Positions 24,793-33,344 of a stretch of 49,032 nt of DNA are shown here, piece after piece (position 1 is the first letter of the stretch; every line of letters begins with the position of its first letter). A program made the translations under genes and the position numbers. Origin of the DNA: Anaerolineales bacterium (lineage in GTDB: Bacteria; Chloroflexota; Anaerolineae; Anaerolineales; Villigracilaceae); NCBI GenBank assembly GCA_020847435.1, contig JADLBX010000043.1:1-49032 (forward strand), written 5' to 3'. The notes beneath the pieces are model-generated. The model worked only from the letters and a program-made list of their open reading frames with translations, made no database searches and was not told the DNA's origin.

Positions 24793-24869
24793 GTCATTGC
24801 GAGTCTTCGAGAAGCAAGCCCCTGCACGACGCGGAGATTGCTTCAACTGCTACGCAGTCTCGCGATGAC
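24793..24869. repeat. REP-like palindromic element, copy 2
   Basis: Left end GTCATTGCGAG and right end CTCGCGATGAC are inverted, with GCAAGC and GATTGCTTC inside. It sits between lipA and the NfeD-like gene and ends 1 bp before the NfeD stop. Related to the elements at 14363 and 33266. Confidence 0.75.
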
Positions 24870-24870
24870 A

Positions 24871-26184
24871 TTAATTCTTCTTCCTCACTTTCAATCGGAT
24901 TCCGCTGACTTCGACGACTTCCACCTTGTCGCCCTTACGGATTTTTTGGGATTCATCCACCGCCTCCGCGCTCCACAATTCGGATTCCAACTGGACTTGA
25001 CCGGACGCTTCGCTCCAATTTTTGGCTGTCCCAATTTTCCCAGCGTACGACTCCGCCCCAACCGTAACCGGCTTGTGTAACGCGCGCAAGGCGAAGAGCA
25101 GGATGACAAAGAACAACGCGCCCAGCGCCAAGCCAGTGGCGATCACCAACGGCACCGACACGCGCTGGAATTGCGGCGTGCCCGGCGAGTTGAACAGCAC
25201 CAGTGCGCCGACGATGAACGACGCGACGCCAGCCGCGGTGAGCGCGCCGTGAGTGGGCGCTTTGATGTCGAGAATGAATAGCACGAACGCGGTGACCATG
25301 AAGATGATGCCGAACCAGTTGACGGGCAAAACGCCCAAACCGTATGTCGCCAAAGTGAGGCAGATCACGCCGATAAACCCGGCGACCCATCCACCTGGGC
25401 TGGAGATTTCGATGAGCACGGCTTGTACGCCGATGGCGATTAAAAGGAAAGCGATGTTCGGGTCGGTGAGCAACAACAGGAATTGCTCGATGAAACTCAT
25501 TTCGAGCGGTTGAGTTTGCGCGTTCGCGGTGTTGAGCGTGTGCGGACCGTCTTTCATTTGGACAGTGAAACCGTTGAGCGATTTGAGCAGGTCGTCGAGG
25601 TCGTTTGCTATGAAATCAATCAGGTTCACTTCGAGGGCTTCGTCGGCGGTGGCGGCTTTGGCTTCGTCAATCATCGAGTTGGCGAGCGCGAGGGCTTTTT
25701 CGCCGCGCGGCTCAACAAACGGGCGGATGACCGCTTTGATGGCGTTCGTCGCTTTGGCGCGCGCGTCCGAATTGAGATCTTCGCCCGAACTGCTGATCGG
25801 ACTGGACGCGCCGATGACCGTCTCAGGCGCCATCGCCGAGGCGTGACCCGCCATCGTGATCATCGCGCCCGCGCTGCCTGCGAGCGCATTCCTCGGCGCA
25901 ACATACACCACGACAGGCACGTCGCTGGCGCGCATCTCTTTGATGATCTCCAGCATTGTCTCGACGCTTCCGCCCGGCGTGTTGAGTTGGATGATGAGGA
26001 CTTCGGCGTTCTCGCGCTCGGCGGTTTCGACTCCGCGCTTGATATATTCCAGCATCGGCGGCATGATCGGACCGTCGGCGGTCATCACGAGGACGAGCGG
26101 CGCGTCGCTTTGCGCGGCGGAAACAACATTGACTGCCGACGCCAGCGTCGTGAGCAGGAGCAGGCTGATGCGAAAAATTTTCAT
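24871..26184 (-). CDS. NfeD-like membrane serine protease (ClpP class)
   Basis: 437 aa. A signal peptide (about 1-24) precedes a SppA/ClpP-like domain with LNTPGGSVETM and NALAGSAGAMITMAGH, where the Ser is the expected nucleophile and a Lys around SDARAKATNA the base. Four to five transmembrane helices (about 235-375) and a C-terminal OB-fold NfeD domain ending in KGDKVEVVEVSGIRLKVRK follow. Long NfeD proteins are linked to membrane-protein quality control. The start at 26184 is chosen for the signal peptide. TATAAT lies 15 nt upstream, giving a very short leader. No stomatin gene is adjacent, unlike the usual pairing. Confidence 0.9.
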   Translation of the reverse strand: MKIFRISLLLLTTLASAVNVVSAAQSDAPLVLVMTADGPIMPPMLEYIKRGVETAERENAEVLIIQLNTPGGSVETMLEIIKEMRASDVPVVVYVAPRNALAGSAGAMITMAGHASAMAPETVIGASSPISSSGEDLNSDARAKATNAIKAVIRPFVEPRGEKALALANSMIDEAKAATADEALEVNLIDFIANDLDDLLKSLNGFTVQMKDGPHTLNTANAQTQPLEMSFIEQFLLLLTDPNIAFLLIAIGVQAVLIEISSPGGWVAGFIGVICLTLATYGLGVLPVNWFGIIFMVTAFVLFILDIKAPTHGALTAAGVASFIVGALVLFNSPGTPQFQRVSVPLVIATGLALGALFFVILLFALRALHKPVTVGAESYAGKIGTAKNWSEASGQVQLESELWSAEAVDESQKIRKGDKVEVVEVSGIRLKVRKKN

Positions 26185-26319
26185 TGATTTCACAACTGTA
26201 TTATAACTGCGAACCCCCAACCAAACGGACGTTCAAGCGACAGATGATTCGCAGGACTGATGCAGAACCACACTTTTTTGCTCAAAGGCGCTCTGTGACC
26301 GCCGTGTTCTTCGAGCCGC

Positions 26320-26344
26320 CCCGCAGGGTCACAGACCCTGCGGG
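26320..26344. repeat. Perfect 11-bp-stem hairpin in an intergenic region
   Basis: CCCGCAGGGTC, three loop bases, then GACCCTGCGGG. It lies within a 287-bp gap between the NfeD-like gene and the LCP gene. A TGCGTAAGTCCTAA near 26350 resembles the end of known small mobile elements, but no partner end is visible. The rest of the gap shows nothing recognisable. Confidence 0.75.
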
Positions 26345-26471
26345 AGCATTCTGCGTAAGTCCTAATTCGGAGAGGTTCATCAAAAGCTACGGTTCATCCG
26401 TGTTCATCTATGGTGAATTTGCGATTTTCAAAACGCTTTCTCGCGCTTTCTGGCTGCGCCTGCGATCTGGT

Positions 26472-27929
26472 TCACTCCCCCAATTGCTCCGGGCTGAAAC
26501 ACGGCTGATAGTCGTATCCTAAAATTAACAAATAACTTGCCGCGTTGTTTGGGTCGGGCGAAGAAATTAGACTGCCGGGTAACAGCCCCATCACGTTCAG
26601 AATCGGGGCGCTGAAGTTGCGGTCTTGCACGGCGGTCCGGTCGATCAGCACCGAGTAGGCGTAATCCTGCCGTTCGGAGGGGACGATGTGAGTCTCGTAG
26701 CCCGCGTAGTTGAGCCGCGTGGCGGCGAGCGTTTCGTAGCCGGGGATGGTCGTGCCGTTCATGACCTCAATGACGATTGCCTGCCGCTCGGCGGCTTTTG
26801 CCGCAGGGGAAAGCGCTTCCGCCAACATCTGCTGGAGCAATACTTGATCGGGAGATAAAACGTACGCGCCGCCGCTGGTGATCCACGAGTTGACGATGGG
26901 TGGGCGGATGTAAAAACTGCGGATGTCGGCGTTGCTCATCTTCGGCGCGTAGACCGAGAGTTGCAGGAGGTCGCCGAGTCCGAGGTCGGTTTCGACGGAG
27001 TCTTTCAAATCGTTATAAAGTTCGGGGATGCGCGTCAGCGTGCCGGTTTGTAAGGCTTGCACGAACAAGGCGCGCAAGACTTCCTGTTGGCGCCGCCCTC
27101 GGTCGAAGTCGCTGGATTTTTGGCGCGAGCGCGCGTACCAGAGCGCGAGGTCGCCGTCCATGTGGATGACGCCGGGGTTGACCGTGTGCAGGAACCAGTT
27201 GGCTTCGATCTCCGGGTTGTAACTCGGGTCTATCAAACGCCAGTCGGTGTAAGGGCAGACGACCGGCACATCCACGCCGCCGAGGGTGTTGACGATCTTG
27301 CTGAAGCCGTTGAAGTCCACCAGGGCGGTGTGGTCAATGCGGATGCCGAGGTTGTATTGGATCGTGTCTTTGAGCAAGCCCGCTCCGCTGCCGGGATAGC
27401 CAGTGGATTTGCCGAGTTGATAGGCGGTGTTGATGCGGTTGTTTTCGTAGCCCGGAATCGAGACCCACAGATCGCGCGGGATGGAAATTAAAGAGACCTG
27501 TCCCTCGCTCGGGCGCAGGATCGCGACGACCATGGTGTCGGTGCGCGTCGAACCGGCTTGCGATCGGCGGTCCGAGCCGATGAGCAGGAAGTTGATCGTA
27601 TCCTGTCCATTGTTGAGGACCTGGCTGTCGAGCGTTGGCAGGGGCGCGACGGTGTTGATGAGGAAGTTCGGGTCGAGCGTCGGGAGGTCGGTTTGAGTCG
27701 GCACAGGGGGCGTGACGGTCGAGGTGGCTGAGTCAGCCGCAAGTTGCGAAAGAAGCGCCGGGGTTTGAGTCCACAAGACCGGTTGGAAAGGAGTCGGCGT
27801 GGGCGAGGCGTTTGGGGCGACCGTCACCAGCGCGTACGCGGAGGTGGATGGTCCCATGGGGAGCGCGCGGGTGGCGCATCCGGCAAGTAGAATGCTTGTG
27901 AGGATGAATGACCGCAGGCTTCTTTTCAT
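26472..27929 (-). CDS. LytR-CpsA-Psr (LCP) family protein, lipoprotein form
   Basis: 485 aa. The N-terminus is a lipoprotein signal with lipobox LAGC (Cys near residue 17), followed by a Thr/Pro-rich linker. The LCP domain (about 115-320) has DTINFLLIGSDRR, RTDTMVV, ISIPRDLWVSIPGY, NRINTAYQLG and the late YARSR motif; a LytR_C domain follows (about 400-465, with VIEVMNGTTIPGY). LCP enzymes transfer glycopolymers from lipid carriers to the wall, normally with a transmembrane anchor, so a lipid anchor is unusual. The start at 27929 overlaps the LysM stop (ATGA), so translation is coupled. Confidence 0.9.
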   Translation of the reverse strand: MKRSLRSFILTSILLAGCATRALPMGPSTSAYALVTVAPNASPTPTPFQPVLWTQTPALLSQLAADSATSTVTPPVPTQTDLPTLDPNFLINTVAPLPTLDSQVLNNGQDTINFLLIGSDRRSQAGSTRTDTMVVAILRPSEGQVSLISIPRDLWVSIPGYENNRINTAYQLGKSTGYPGSGAGLLKDTIQYNLGIRIDHTALVDFNGFSKIVNTLGGVDVPVVCPYTDWRLIDPSYNPEIEANWFLHTVNPGVIHMDGDLALWYARSRQKSSDFDRGRRQQEVLRALFVQALQTGTLTRIPELYNDLKDSVETDLGLGDLLQLSVYAPKMSNADIRSFYIRPPIVNSWITSGGAYVLSPDQVLLQQMLAEALSPAAKAAERQAIVIEVMNGTTIPGYETLAATRLNYAGYETHIVPSERQDYAYSVLIDRTAVQDRNFSAPILNVMGLLPGSLISSPDPNNAASYLLILGYDYQPCFSPEQLGE

Positions 27930-28774
27930 GGAGTGGGGAACGGCGTTAGCGAGGGTGTGGAGGTGATGGCAGGCGCGGAGGTGTCGGTCGCGGACGGCAT
28001 CGGCGTTGCGGTTGGGTTGGGCGAGGGAGAGGCGGTTGGAATGAATTGCGTTGTGGCGGTGGGCCACGGTGAGAGGGTGAAGGTCGGCGAGGCAGTGAGC
28101 GACGCGGTTGAGCTGGGGAAGAGTAGCGTCGAGCCGGGTTTCGGCGTGCTGGTCGGCACGTTGGGAACCCACAAGAGTTGCCCCGAATAAATGAGGTTGG
28201 ACTTGCCCATGCAGTTTGCGGTTTGCAATTGTTCGACGGAGGTCCGGTATAACTGCGAGATGCGGAAGAGGTTATCGCCCGATTGGACGGTGTAGGCGCG
28301 AATCCACGTGAAGGGCGGACCGCAGACGATGGGCGGCGCGGTGGCGGGGATGGGAGGCACGTATAACAAATTGCCCGCCTGCACATCGTACGACGACAGG
28401 CAGTTGCCGTTTTTCAGCGCGTCTTCGCTAATTTTGTAGCGTTGGGCAAGGGTGTAGATGTTGTCGCCGGCGGCGACCGCGATCTGATACCAGCCGCTGG
28501 GCGGCGTGCAAACGAATGGTTGGGTGGCGGTTGCGGCGTTTGTGAAGCTGGCGGTGGGAGGCTCGGTGAGTGTGGGGAATTGCGTTGCCGTGGCAGGCGC
28601 GGTGAGGGTGGGGAAGATCAGTTGCAGGGTTGGCGAGGCGGGGACGATGGCTGTGATCTGAACTGCAGGCGTGACGGCGGATTCGGCTAGGGCAAGCGAG
28701 ATACCCCCGATGACCAATACGATGGAAACGATGGCGATGATCAGCCCACCCCCTAACTGGCGCAGGGCTTGCAT
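27926..28774 (-). CDS. Membrane-anchored protein with two LysM domains
   Basis: 282 aa. A hydrophobic N-terminal anchor (about 9-31) is followed by a Thr/Ala/Pro linker, LysM 1 (about 95-145, from WYQIAVAAGDNIYTLAQRY to LLYVPP), LysM 2 (about 157-205, from YTVQSGDNLFRISQLY to LLWVPN), and a long Ser/Thr/Pro tail. LysM binds N-acetylglucosamine-containing glycans. It begins 2 bp after the kinase stop and overlaps the LCP start, so the three form one operon concerned with the cell envelope. Confidence 0.92.
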   Translation of the reverse strand: MQALRQLGGGLIIAIVSIVLVIGGISLALAESAVTPAVQITAIVPASPTLQLIFPTLTAPATATQFPTLTEPPTASFTNAATATQPFVCTPPSGWYQIAVAAGDNIYTLAQRYKISEDALKNGNCLSSYDVQAGNLLYVPPIPATAPPIVCGPPFTWIRAYTVQSGDNLFRISQLYRTSVEQLQTANCMGKSNLIYSGQLLWVPNVPTSTPKPGSTLLFPSSTASLTASPTFTLSPWPTATTQFIPTASPSPNPTATPMPSATDTSAPAITSTPSLTPFPTP

Positions 28775-28776
28775 GG

Positions 28777-31122
28777 TTAAAATCCTGTCGCGCGCGCCGC
28801 GCCATTCTTTGCGATCGGCAATAACACGCTAAACGTCGAGCCGACGCCCGCTTCGGTTTCGACCCAGATGCGTCCCTTTTGCGCTTCGGTCAACGATTTG
28901 GCGATCGAGAGCCCGACGCCGGTATCGCCGACGCCTTGAATCAGCACGTTGTCTGCGCGGAAGAGGCGGGTGAAGACGCGTCCCACATCCTCGGCTGGGA
29001 TGCCTCCGCCCGAGTCGGTGACTTGAATTAACACATATTCATTGCCCTGCTCGGAGCGCGTCTGGACGCGTAAATGCACGGTTCCTTCGACCGGGGAGGC
29101 GGCGCCTGCGTTTTGCAGGAGGTGGATCAAAATTTGTTGCAGGGCTTCGCGGTCGGCGTGGATGGGCGACAGGTTCTTCGGCAGGTCGAGATGCAGTGAA
29201 ATATTCTTCTCGCGCACCTGATTGCTCGTGTACGACATGGCGTTGTCAATGATCAAATTCAGGTCCACCGCTTCGGGTTTGAGTTCGTTCAGCCCGGTTT
29301 CGAGCGTAGTCACCTGGATTAAATCTTCCACGAGGTTGCCGATGCGTTCGGTGGAGGATTTGATGCGTTCGACGAATTTGCGTTGCAACGCGCCGAGGAT
29401 ACCGACCGATTCGCCCAACAGCAGGTCGGTGTACCCGACGATGGAAGACATCGGCTGGCGTAGTTCCTGCGAGATCGAAGCGACCACTTCCGCCTGTTCG
29501 GACGAGCCAGCGGAGGCGGTTCCCTTTTCGAGTTCCACCATGCGCATGTTCGCTTGCGCGAGTTGGTTTTGCAAGCGTGCCACTTCCTCCAGCGTGAGGC
29601 GCAGTTCGCCTTCCACCTGCCCGGAGATTGCGGCTGAGCCTGTCTTGCCTTTGCCGGCGCGCAGGTCTTCGTTTTCCTTTTTGAGACGTTCGATGGCTTT
29701 TTGCGCCTCTTCTTGAATCCGTGTCATCTCAGCGAGGTTTTCCGCCTGCGATAATCCCTCCTGCGCGTCGGCGCGCACGGCGTCTATCTGGTTGAGTAAA
29801 TCCTGGTTTTGTCGTTCAAGATTAGAGATGCGGTCCTGTGCGAGATCGAGCGCTTGCCGCGTCTGCTCGCCTTTCTGTTCGAGCGAGGTCAGTTTCTGTC
29901 CGCGTTGGATGATGGGGACGAGCGAGACCGCGATGTTGGAGAGGAAAGCCTGATCTTCCGCGCTCCATAACCGGTTCGAATACGGTGAGAGCAACAGCAC
30001 GCCGCCGAGCGAATCTTTTTCCGGGGTGACGATCGGCACGCTGAGAATGTGACCGGGGCTGGCAAGCCCGAGCAAATCGCTCAGCCCTTTGATGTCGGCG
30101 GAGGTACTGCTGGAGGGCAAACGCAAGGCGCGTCCGCGTTGCAACGAGTTGGTGAGCATGGGAATCATCCCCTTGTTCAAACTGCCGCCCTCCATGATAT
30201 CTTCCCGGATCAGGTCGTAACCGCTGGCGATCTGGATCTGGTTCTTGTTATCGGTGAGGTAGATCAGAAAACACAGGTCGGCGAGCATCGTCTGCGCGAT
30301 GGCGCGCGTGATCGCCTCGCTTAATTTATCCGCGCTGGATTCGCCCGCCAGTCCCAACAACGCGTGGAAGGTTTTCGGGTCTGTGCTGTAGCGGCGACGT
30401 TCGTCCACCGGCGCGTGTTGTTTGACTGAAGTGGGACCCGTCACCGGCGCGGGGAAGCGTTGCGGCAGGGTCATCAACAAGGGAAACGCGGCAAGGTAAG
30501 CCAGCCGCACAGCGCCGGGGAAATTCCCATCGAAGCGCCCCATGATCATGTGCAGTAAATGACCGGTAAACGCCAGAATAAAAACCGCCACGCCGTAGCC
30601 CCAGCCGTTCGGGCGGCGGATGCCCAGCAGGAATAAGCCAAAGACCGCCACGGCAATGCTTGCCAATTGCCAGAGACCGTCGTTGATGGTCGTGTTATAC
30701 GCGGGGCGGGTGAGTTCTTCCGCGTAGGCAACCACCGAAAGCGCCGCGCCTGCGGCGATGAGCAGGCTCAACAACCCGGTGGCGGCGTCGGCGGCGCGGC
30801 TGGGCTCGGGGAAATTCCACAGCCAGAGCATCCACAATAGCGAAAAGAGCGTGAAGGCGCGGTCCAACGGCGGGAGCACGACCGGCAGGTTGATCAATCC
30901 CTGACCGCCGATGCCGCCCAAAATGAAAAGCGTCATCTGCGCCACGAGCATCAGCCCCAGCCCGAACAGAGTCCGCCGGGTTTGGGGGAATTCGCTGGTG
31001 CGCCAATGCACGAACGCCGCCTGGAACGCGCCCGCGATCGAAAACACCAGAATGAGGTGATAGATCAGACTGCCTTCAGGTTCGGTGAGGACGTTGAAAA
31101 AATTAGTTAAAGTGGCGTCCAT
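28777..31122 (-). CDS. Membrane GAF histidine-kinase-like protein lacking the phospho-His
   Basis: 781 aa. About seven transmembrane helices (20-220), a GAF domain (about 250-405), a long coiled coil (about 412-540), a HisKA-like dimerisation helix and a HATPase_c domain with NAGAASP, DSGGGIPAEDVG and GVGDTGVGLSIAK. The H-box reads ASISQELRQPM: the phospho-acceptor His is Gln at residue 552 (codon CAG), while the ATP-binding motifs are intact. It therefore cannot autophosphorylate at the normal site and may signal by conformation or in a heterodimer. It is the first gene of the LysM-LCP operon; no response regulator is adjacent. Confidence 0.88.
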   Translation of the reverse strand: MDATLTNFFNVLTEPEGSLIYHLILVFSIAGAFQAAFVHWRTSEFPQTRRTLFGLGLMLVAQMTLFILGGIGGQGLINLPVVLPPLDRAFTLFSLLWMLWLWNFPEPSRAADAATGLLSLLIAAGAALSVVAYAEELTRPAYNTTINDGLWQLASIAVAVFGLFLLGIRRPNGWGYGVAVFILAFTGHLLHMIMGRFDGNFPGAVRLAYLAAFPLLMTLPQRFPAPVTGPTSVKQHAPVDERRRYSTDPKTFHALLGLAGESSADKLSEAITRAIAQTMLADLCFLIYLTDNKNQIQIASGYDLIREDIMEGGSLNKGMIPMLTNSLQRGRALRLPSSSTSADIKGLSDLLGLASPGHILSVPIVTPEKDSLGGVLLLSPYSNRLWSAEDQAFLSNIAVSLVPIIQRGQKLTSLEQKGEQTRQALDLAQDRISNLERQNQDLLNQIDAVRADAQEGLSQAENLAEMTRIQEEAQKAIERLKKENEDLRAGKGKTGSAAISGQVEGELRLTLEEVARLQNQLAQANMRMVELEKGTASAGSSEQAEVVASISQELRQPMSSIVGYTDLLLGESVGILGALQRKFVERIKSSTERIGNLVEDLIQVTTLETGLNELKPEAVDLNLIIDNAMSYTSNQVREKNISLHLDLPKNLSPIHADREALQQILIHLLQNAGAASPVEGTVHLRVQTRSEQGNEYVLIQVTDSGGGIPAEDVGRVFTRLFRADNVLIQGVGDTGVGLSIAKSLTEAQKGRIWVETEAGVGSTFSVLLPIAKNGAARATGF

Positions 31123-31207
31123 ATCAACGGCGATTATATTCCACTTGGAAGTTTCTGTCTCGAATCGTAAGTTACAAGTGCGTGAAATTCTCCGCCTGTC
31201 CAGCGGC

Positions 31208-31213
31208 TATAAT
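31208..31213 (+). promoter_or_regulatory. -10 of the TPR gene
   Basis: TATAAT ending 7 nt before the ATG at 31221, with no Shine-Dalgarno. Divergent from the kinase-LysM-LCP operon, whose start lies 98 bp away. Confidence 0.6.
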
Positions 31214-31220
31214 AGATTCC

Positions 31221-32600
31221 ATGCGACGCGGCGTTTTGCGATTTCTCTCGGTGTGCCTCTTGTTGCTCGCGGCGCTTATCGCGCCTGTCATCCTGAACGG
31301 GTATGCGGAACTGCGGCAGGCCAATGCCTCGTCGTCTTACAACGAGATCGCGGAGCATTACCTGCGCGCCGCGCAGCGCCTCCCGTGGCGCGCGGATCTA
31401 TATGAACTGAGCGGGCACGCGTACTTCCATGCCAAAGAATACGCGCGCGCAAACGACATGTATCAGATCGCGTTGGAAAAGGACGCGCTATCGTCCGCAG
31501 GATGGATGGCGTGGGGCGACGTCAACTATTTGAACGGCAACAAACCGCGCGCGCTCGAACTCTGGAAGCAGGCGCTCGAACAAGTTGAATTCTCGAACGC
31601 GATTTACCTGCGGCTGGCTCAGGCGGCGCGAGAAGATGAAGACTACGCGGCCGCGGTTCAATATTTGCAAGATTATCTTGCGTTGGAGCAGGACGACGCC
31701 CTCGCGCATTATCAACTGGGTCTTTTGTTGACGCTCAGCGACACAGACGAAGCGACAGCGGAACTAAACCACGCTTCTCAACTCGACGGGCGGTTTGCCC
31801 CGCCTGCGGAAACTTTACGCGCCGCCTTGAGCCGCGCCTCCCGCGCCGGCACGCCCGCCGAAAAATTCGTCATCCTCGGCGTGGGACTTGGCGCGGTGAA
31901 TGAATGGACGCTGGCGCGCGCCGCCTTTGAATCCGCCGTCCGCGCCGACGACACGAACGCCGAGGCGTGGGCGTGGCTGGGGGAAGCGGACCAGCAGAAC
32001 GGTCGCGATGGAAGCGCAGAGTTGGACCGCGCGCTGGAGTTAAATCCCAATTCATCCGTTGTGCATGGTTTGCGCGGGTTGTATTTCCAGCAGGTTGGGA
32101 ATTACCGCGCGGCATTGACCGAATATCAAATTGCCGCGTCGCTCGAACCGCAAGACCCGGCGCGCTTCGTCTCGCTGGGTGAAGCCTACGCGTGGACCGG
32201 CGACCTGATCCGCGCGTTGGAAGCGTTTCAATATGCGGCGGCGCTCGCGCCCGGCGACGCGGCGTATTGGCGCGCGCTGGCTGACTTTTGCGGCAGGCAG
32301 GGAATCCATTTGGAGGATGTCGGCATCCCTGCCGCGCAGCGCGCAGTGACGCTCGACGGCGGCGCGGCGAACCTCGACACGTTGGGTTGGCTGCTCTTGC
32401 TCGACGCGCGTTACGCGGAAGCCGAACGCATTCTTTCCGACGCGCTGAAAGCCGATCCGCAAAACGCGTCGGTGCATTTTCATTTGGGTTTACTGCATTT
32501 GCAAACCGGCGACCGCGCCGCCGCGTTCGAGAATCTGATCCACGCCCGCGACCTGGGAAGCCCGGACGCCGAGGCGGTGTTGAAACAAAATTTTCCGTAA
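31221..32600 (+). CDS. Membrane-anchored TPR-repeat protein
   Basis: 459 aa. One N-terminal hydrophobic segment (about 7-26), then tetratricopeptide repeats along nearly the whole length, for example residues around RADLYELSGHAYFHAKEYAR, ALAHYQLGLLLTLSD, AEAWAWLGEADQQNG, AALTEYQIAASLEPQDPARF and ASVHFHLGLLHLQTGDRAA. Such proteins serve as scaffolds; a partner is not evident. The start at 31221 is chosen for the anchor and because TATAAT lies 7 nt upstream. It begins a plus-strand run of four genes and is divergent from the envelope operon. Confidence 0.85.
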   Translation: MRRGVLRFLSVCLLLLAALIAPVILNGYAELRQANASSSYNEIAEHYLRAAQRLPWRADLYELSGHAYFHAKEYARANDMYQIALEKDALSSAGWMAWGDVNYLNGNKPRALELWKQALEQVEFSNAIYLRLAQAAREDEDYAAAVQYLQDYLALEQDDALAHYQLGLLLTLSDTDEATAELNHASQLDGRFAPPAETLRAALSRASRAGTPAEKFVILGVGLGAVNEWTLARAAFESAVRADDTNAEAWAWLGEADQQNGRDGSAELDRALELNPNSSVVHGLRGLYFQQVGNYRAALTEYQIAASLEPQDPARFVSLGEAYAWTGDLIRALEAFQYAAALAPGDAAYWRALADFCGRQGIHLEDVGIPAAQRAVTLDGGAANLDTLGWLLLLDARYAEAERILSDALKADPQNASVHFHLGLLHLQTGDRAAAFENLIHARDLGSPDAEAVLKQNFP

Positions 32601-32610
32601 AACGCCGTGA

Positions 32611-32616
32611 TAAAAT
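32611..32616 (+). promoter_or_regulatory. -10-like hexamer before the lipoprotein GTG
   Basis: TAAAAT ending 6 nt before the GTG at 32623. No Shine-Dalgarno and no clear -35. Confidence 0.4.
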
Positions 32617-32622
32617 CACACC

Positions 32623-33258
32623 GTGAAAAAATTTTTTCTTCTTTCCTCGTTCGTCTTTCTTCTCGGCGCTTGCGCGTCCGCGCCGACTGCCGCGACTCCT
32701 CCGCCGCCCTCTGGAACCGTTCTCTTCCAGGACGAATTCGACAACAACGCCAGCGGCTGGGACCGCCTCGCCAACGACGTGGGCATCATGGATTACGATC
32801 AGGGCGGCTACCGCATGTTAATCCGCCAGCCGCAAATGAATTTCTGGTCCACACCCGAAACAGACTTGCGCGATGTTCGCATCGAAGCGGATGTGGTCAA
32901 ACTCAACGGTCCCGCGGAAAACCGCGCCGGGGTGATGTGTCGTTACCAAAACGGGAATTATTATTTCTTCGTCATTTCAAACGACGGCTATTACGCCATC
33001 GGTAAATTCATCAATGGGCAGACCACCCTGCTGGGACAAACCGAGATGCAAGCCTCCGACCTGATCCAGGCGGATACGGTCAACCACTTGCGCGCCGATT
33101 GCATTGGCGATTCGCTCACCCTCTACATTAACTACAACTTGATCGCCGGCGCCAAAGACGCCGACCTCGCAAACGGCGACGTGGGCGTGCTGGCTGGTTC
33201 CTTCACCCAACCCGGCGTGGACGTGTCGTTCGATAATTTTGTGGTGATGCAACCCTGA
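32623..33258 (+). CDS. Lipoprotein with a concanavalin-like beta-sandwich domain
   Basis: 211 aa starting at a GTG. A lipoprotein signal peptide with lipobox LGAC, a short Ala/Pro linker, then FQDEFDNNASGWDRL and a domain ending GDVGVLAGSFTQPGVDVSFDNFVV; this pattern is typical of LamG/DUF1080-like beta-sandwiches, which often bind carbohydrate. It should sit on the outer face of the membrane. It follows the TPR gene by 22 bp. Catalytic function cannot be claimed. Confidence 0.8.
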   Translation: MKKFFLLSSFVFLLGACASAPTAATPPPPSGTVLFQDEFDNNASGWDRLANDVGIMDYDQGGYRMLIRQPQMNFWSTPETDLRDVRIEADVVKLNGPAENRAGVMCRYQNGNYYFFVISNDGYYAIGKFINGQTTLLGQTEMQASDLIQADTVNHLRADCIGDSLTLYINYNLIAGAKDADLANGDVGVLAGSFTQPGVDVSFDNFVVMQP

Positions 33259-33265
33259 TAGACCT

Positions 33266-33333
33266 GTCGTTGCGAGGCGGCGTTCGCTCGCCGAAGCAAT
33301 CTCCTCGTGTGCGCGGAGATTGCTCGCAATGAC
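33266..33333. repeat. REP-like palindromic element, copy 3
   Basis: Left end GTCGTTGCGAG and right end CTCGCAATGAC are inverted, with CGAAGCAATCTCC and GGAGATTGC inside. It lies between the lipoprotein stop and the MtaB start, whose -10-like CATATT adjoins the element. Confidence 0.8.
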
Positions 33334-33344
33334 ATATTTGAATT

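Noticed and set aside
26345-26370. End of an insertion sequence (TGCGTAAGTCC)
   Set aside because: Only one end is visible, with no inverted partner, transposase or target duplication within the gap.
27930-28172. N-terminal extension of the LCP protein
   Set aside because: It would overlap most of the LysM tail in another frame and hide the lipoprotein signal; the ATG at 27929 fits the coupled start.
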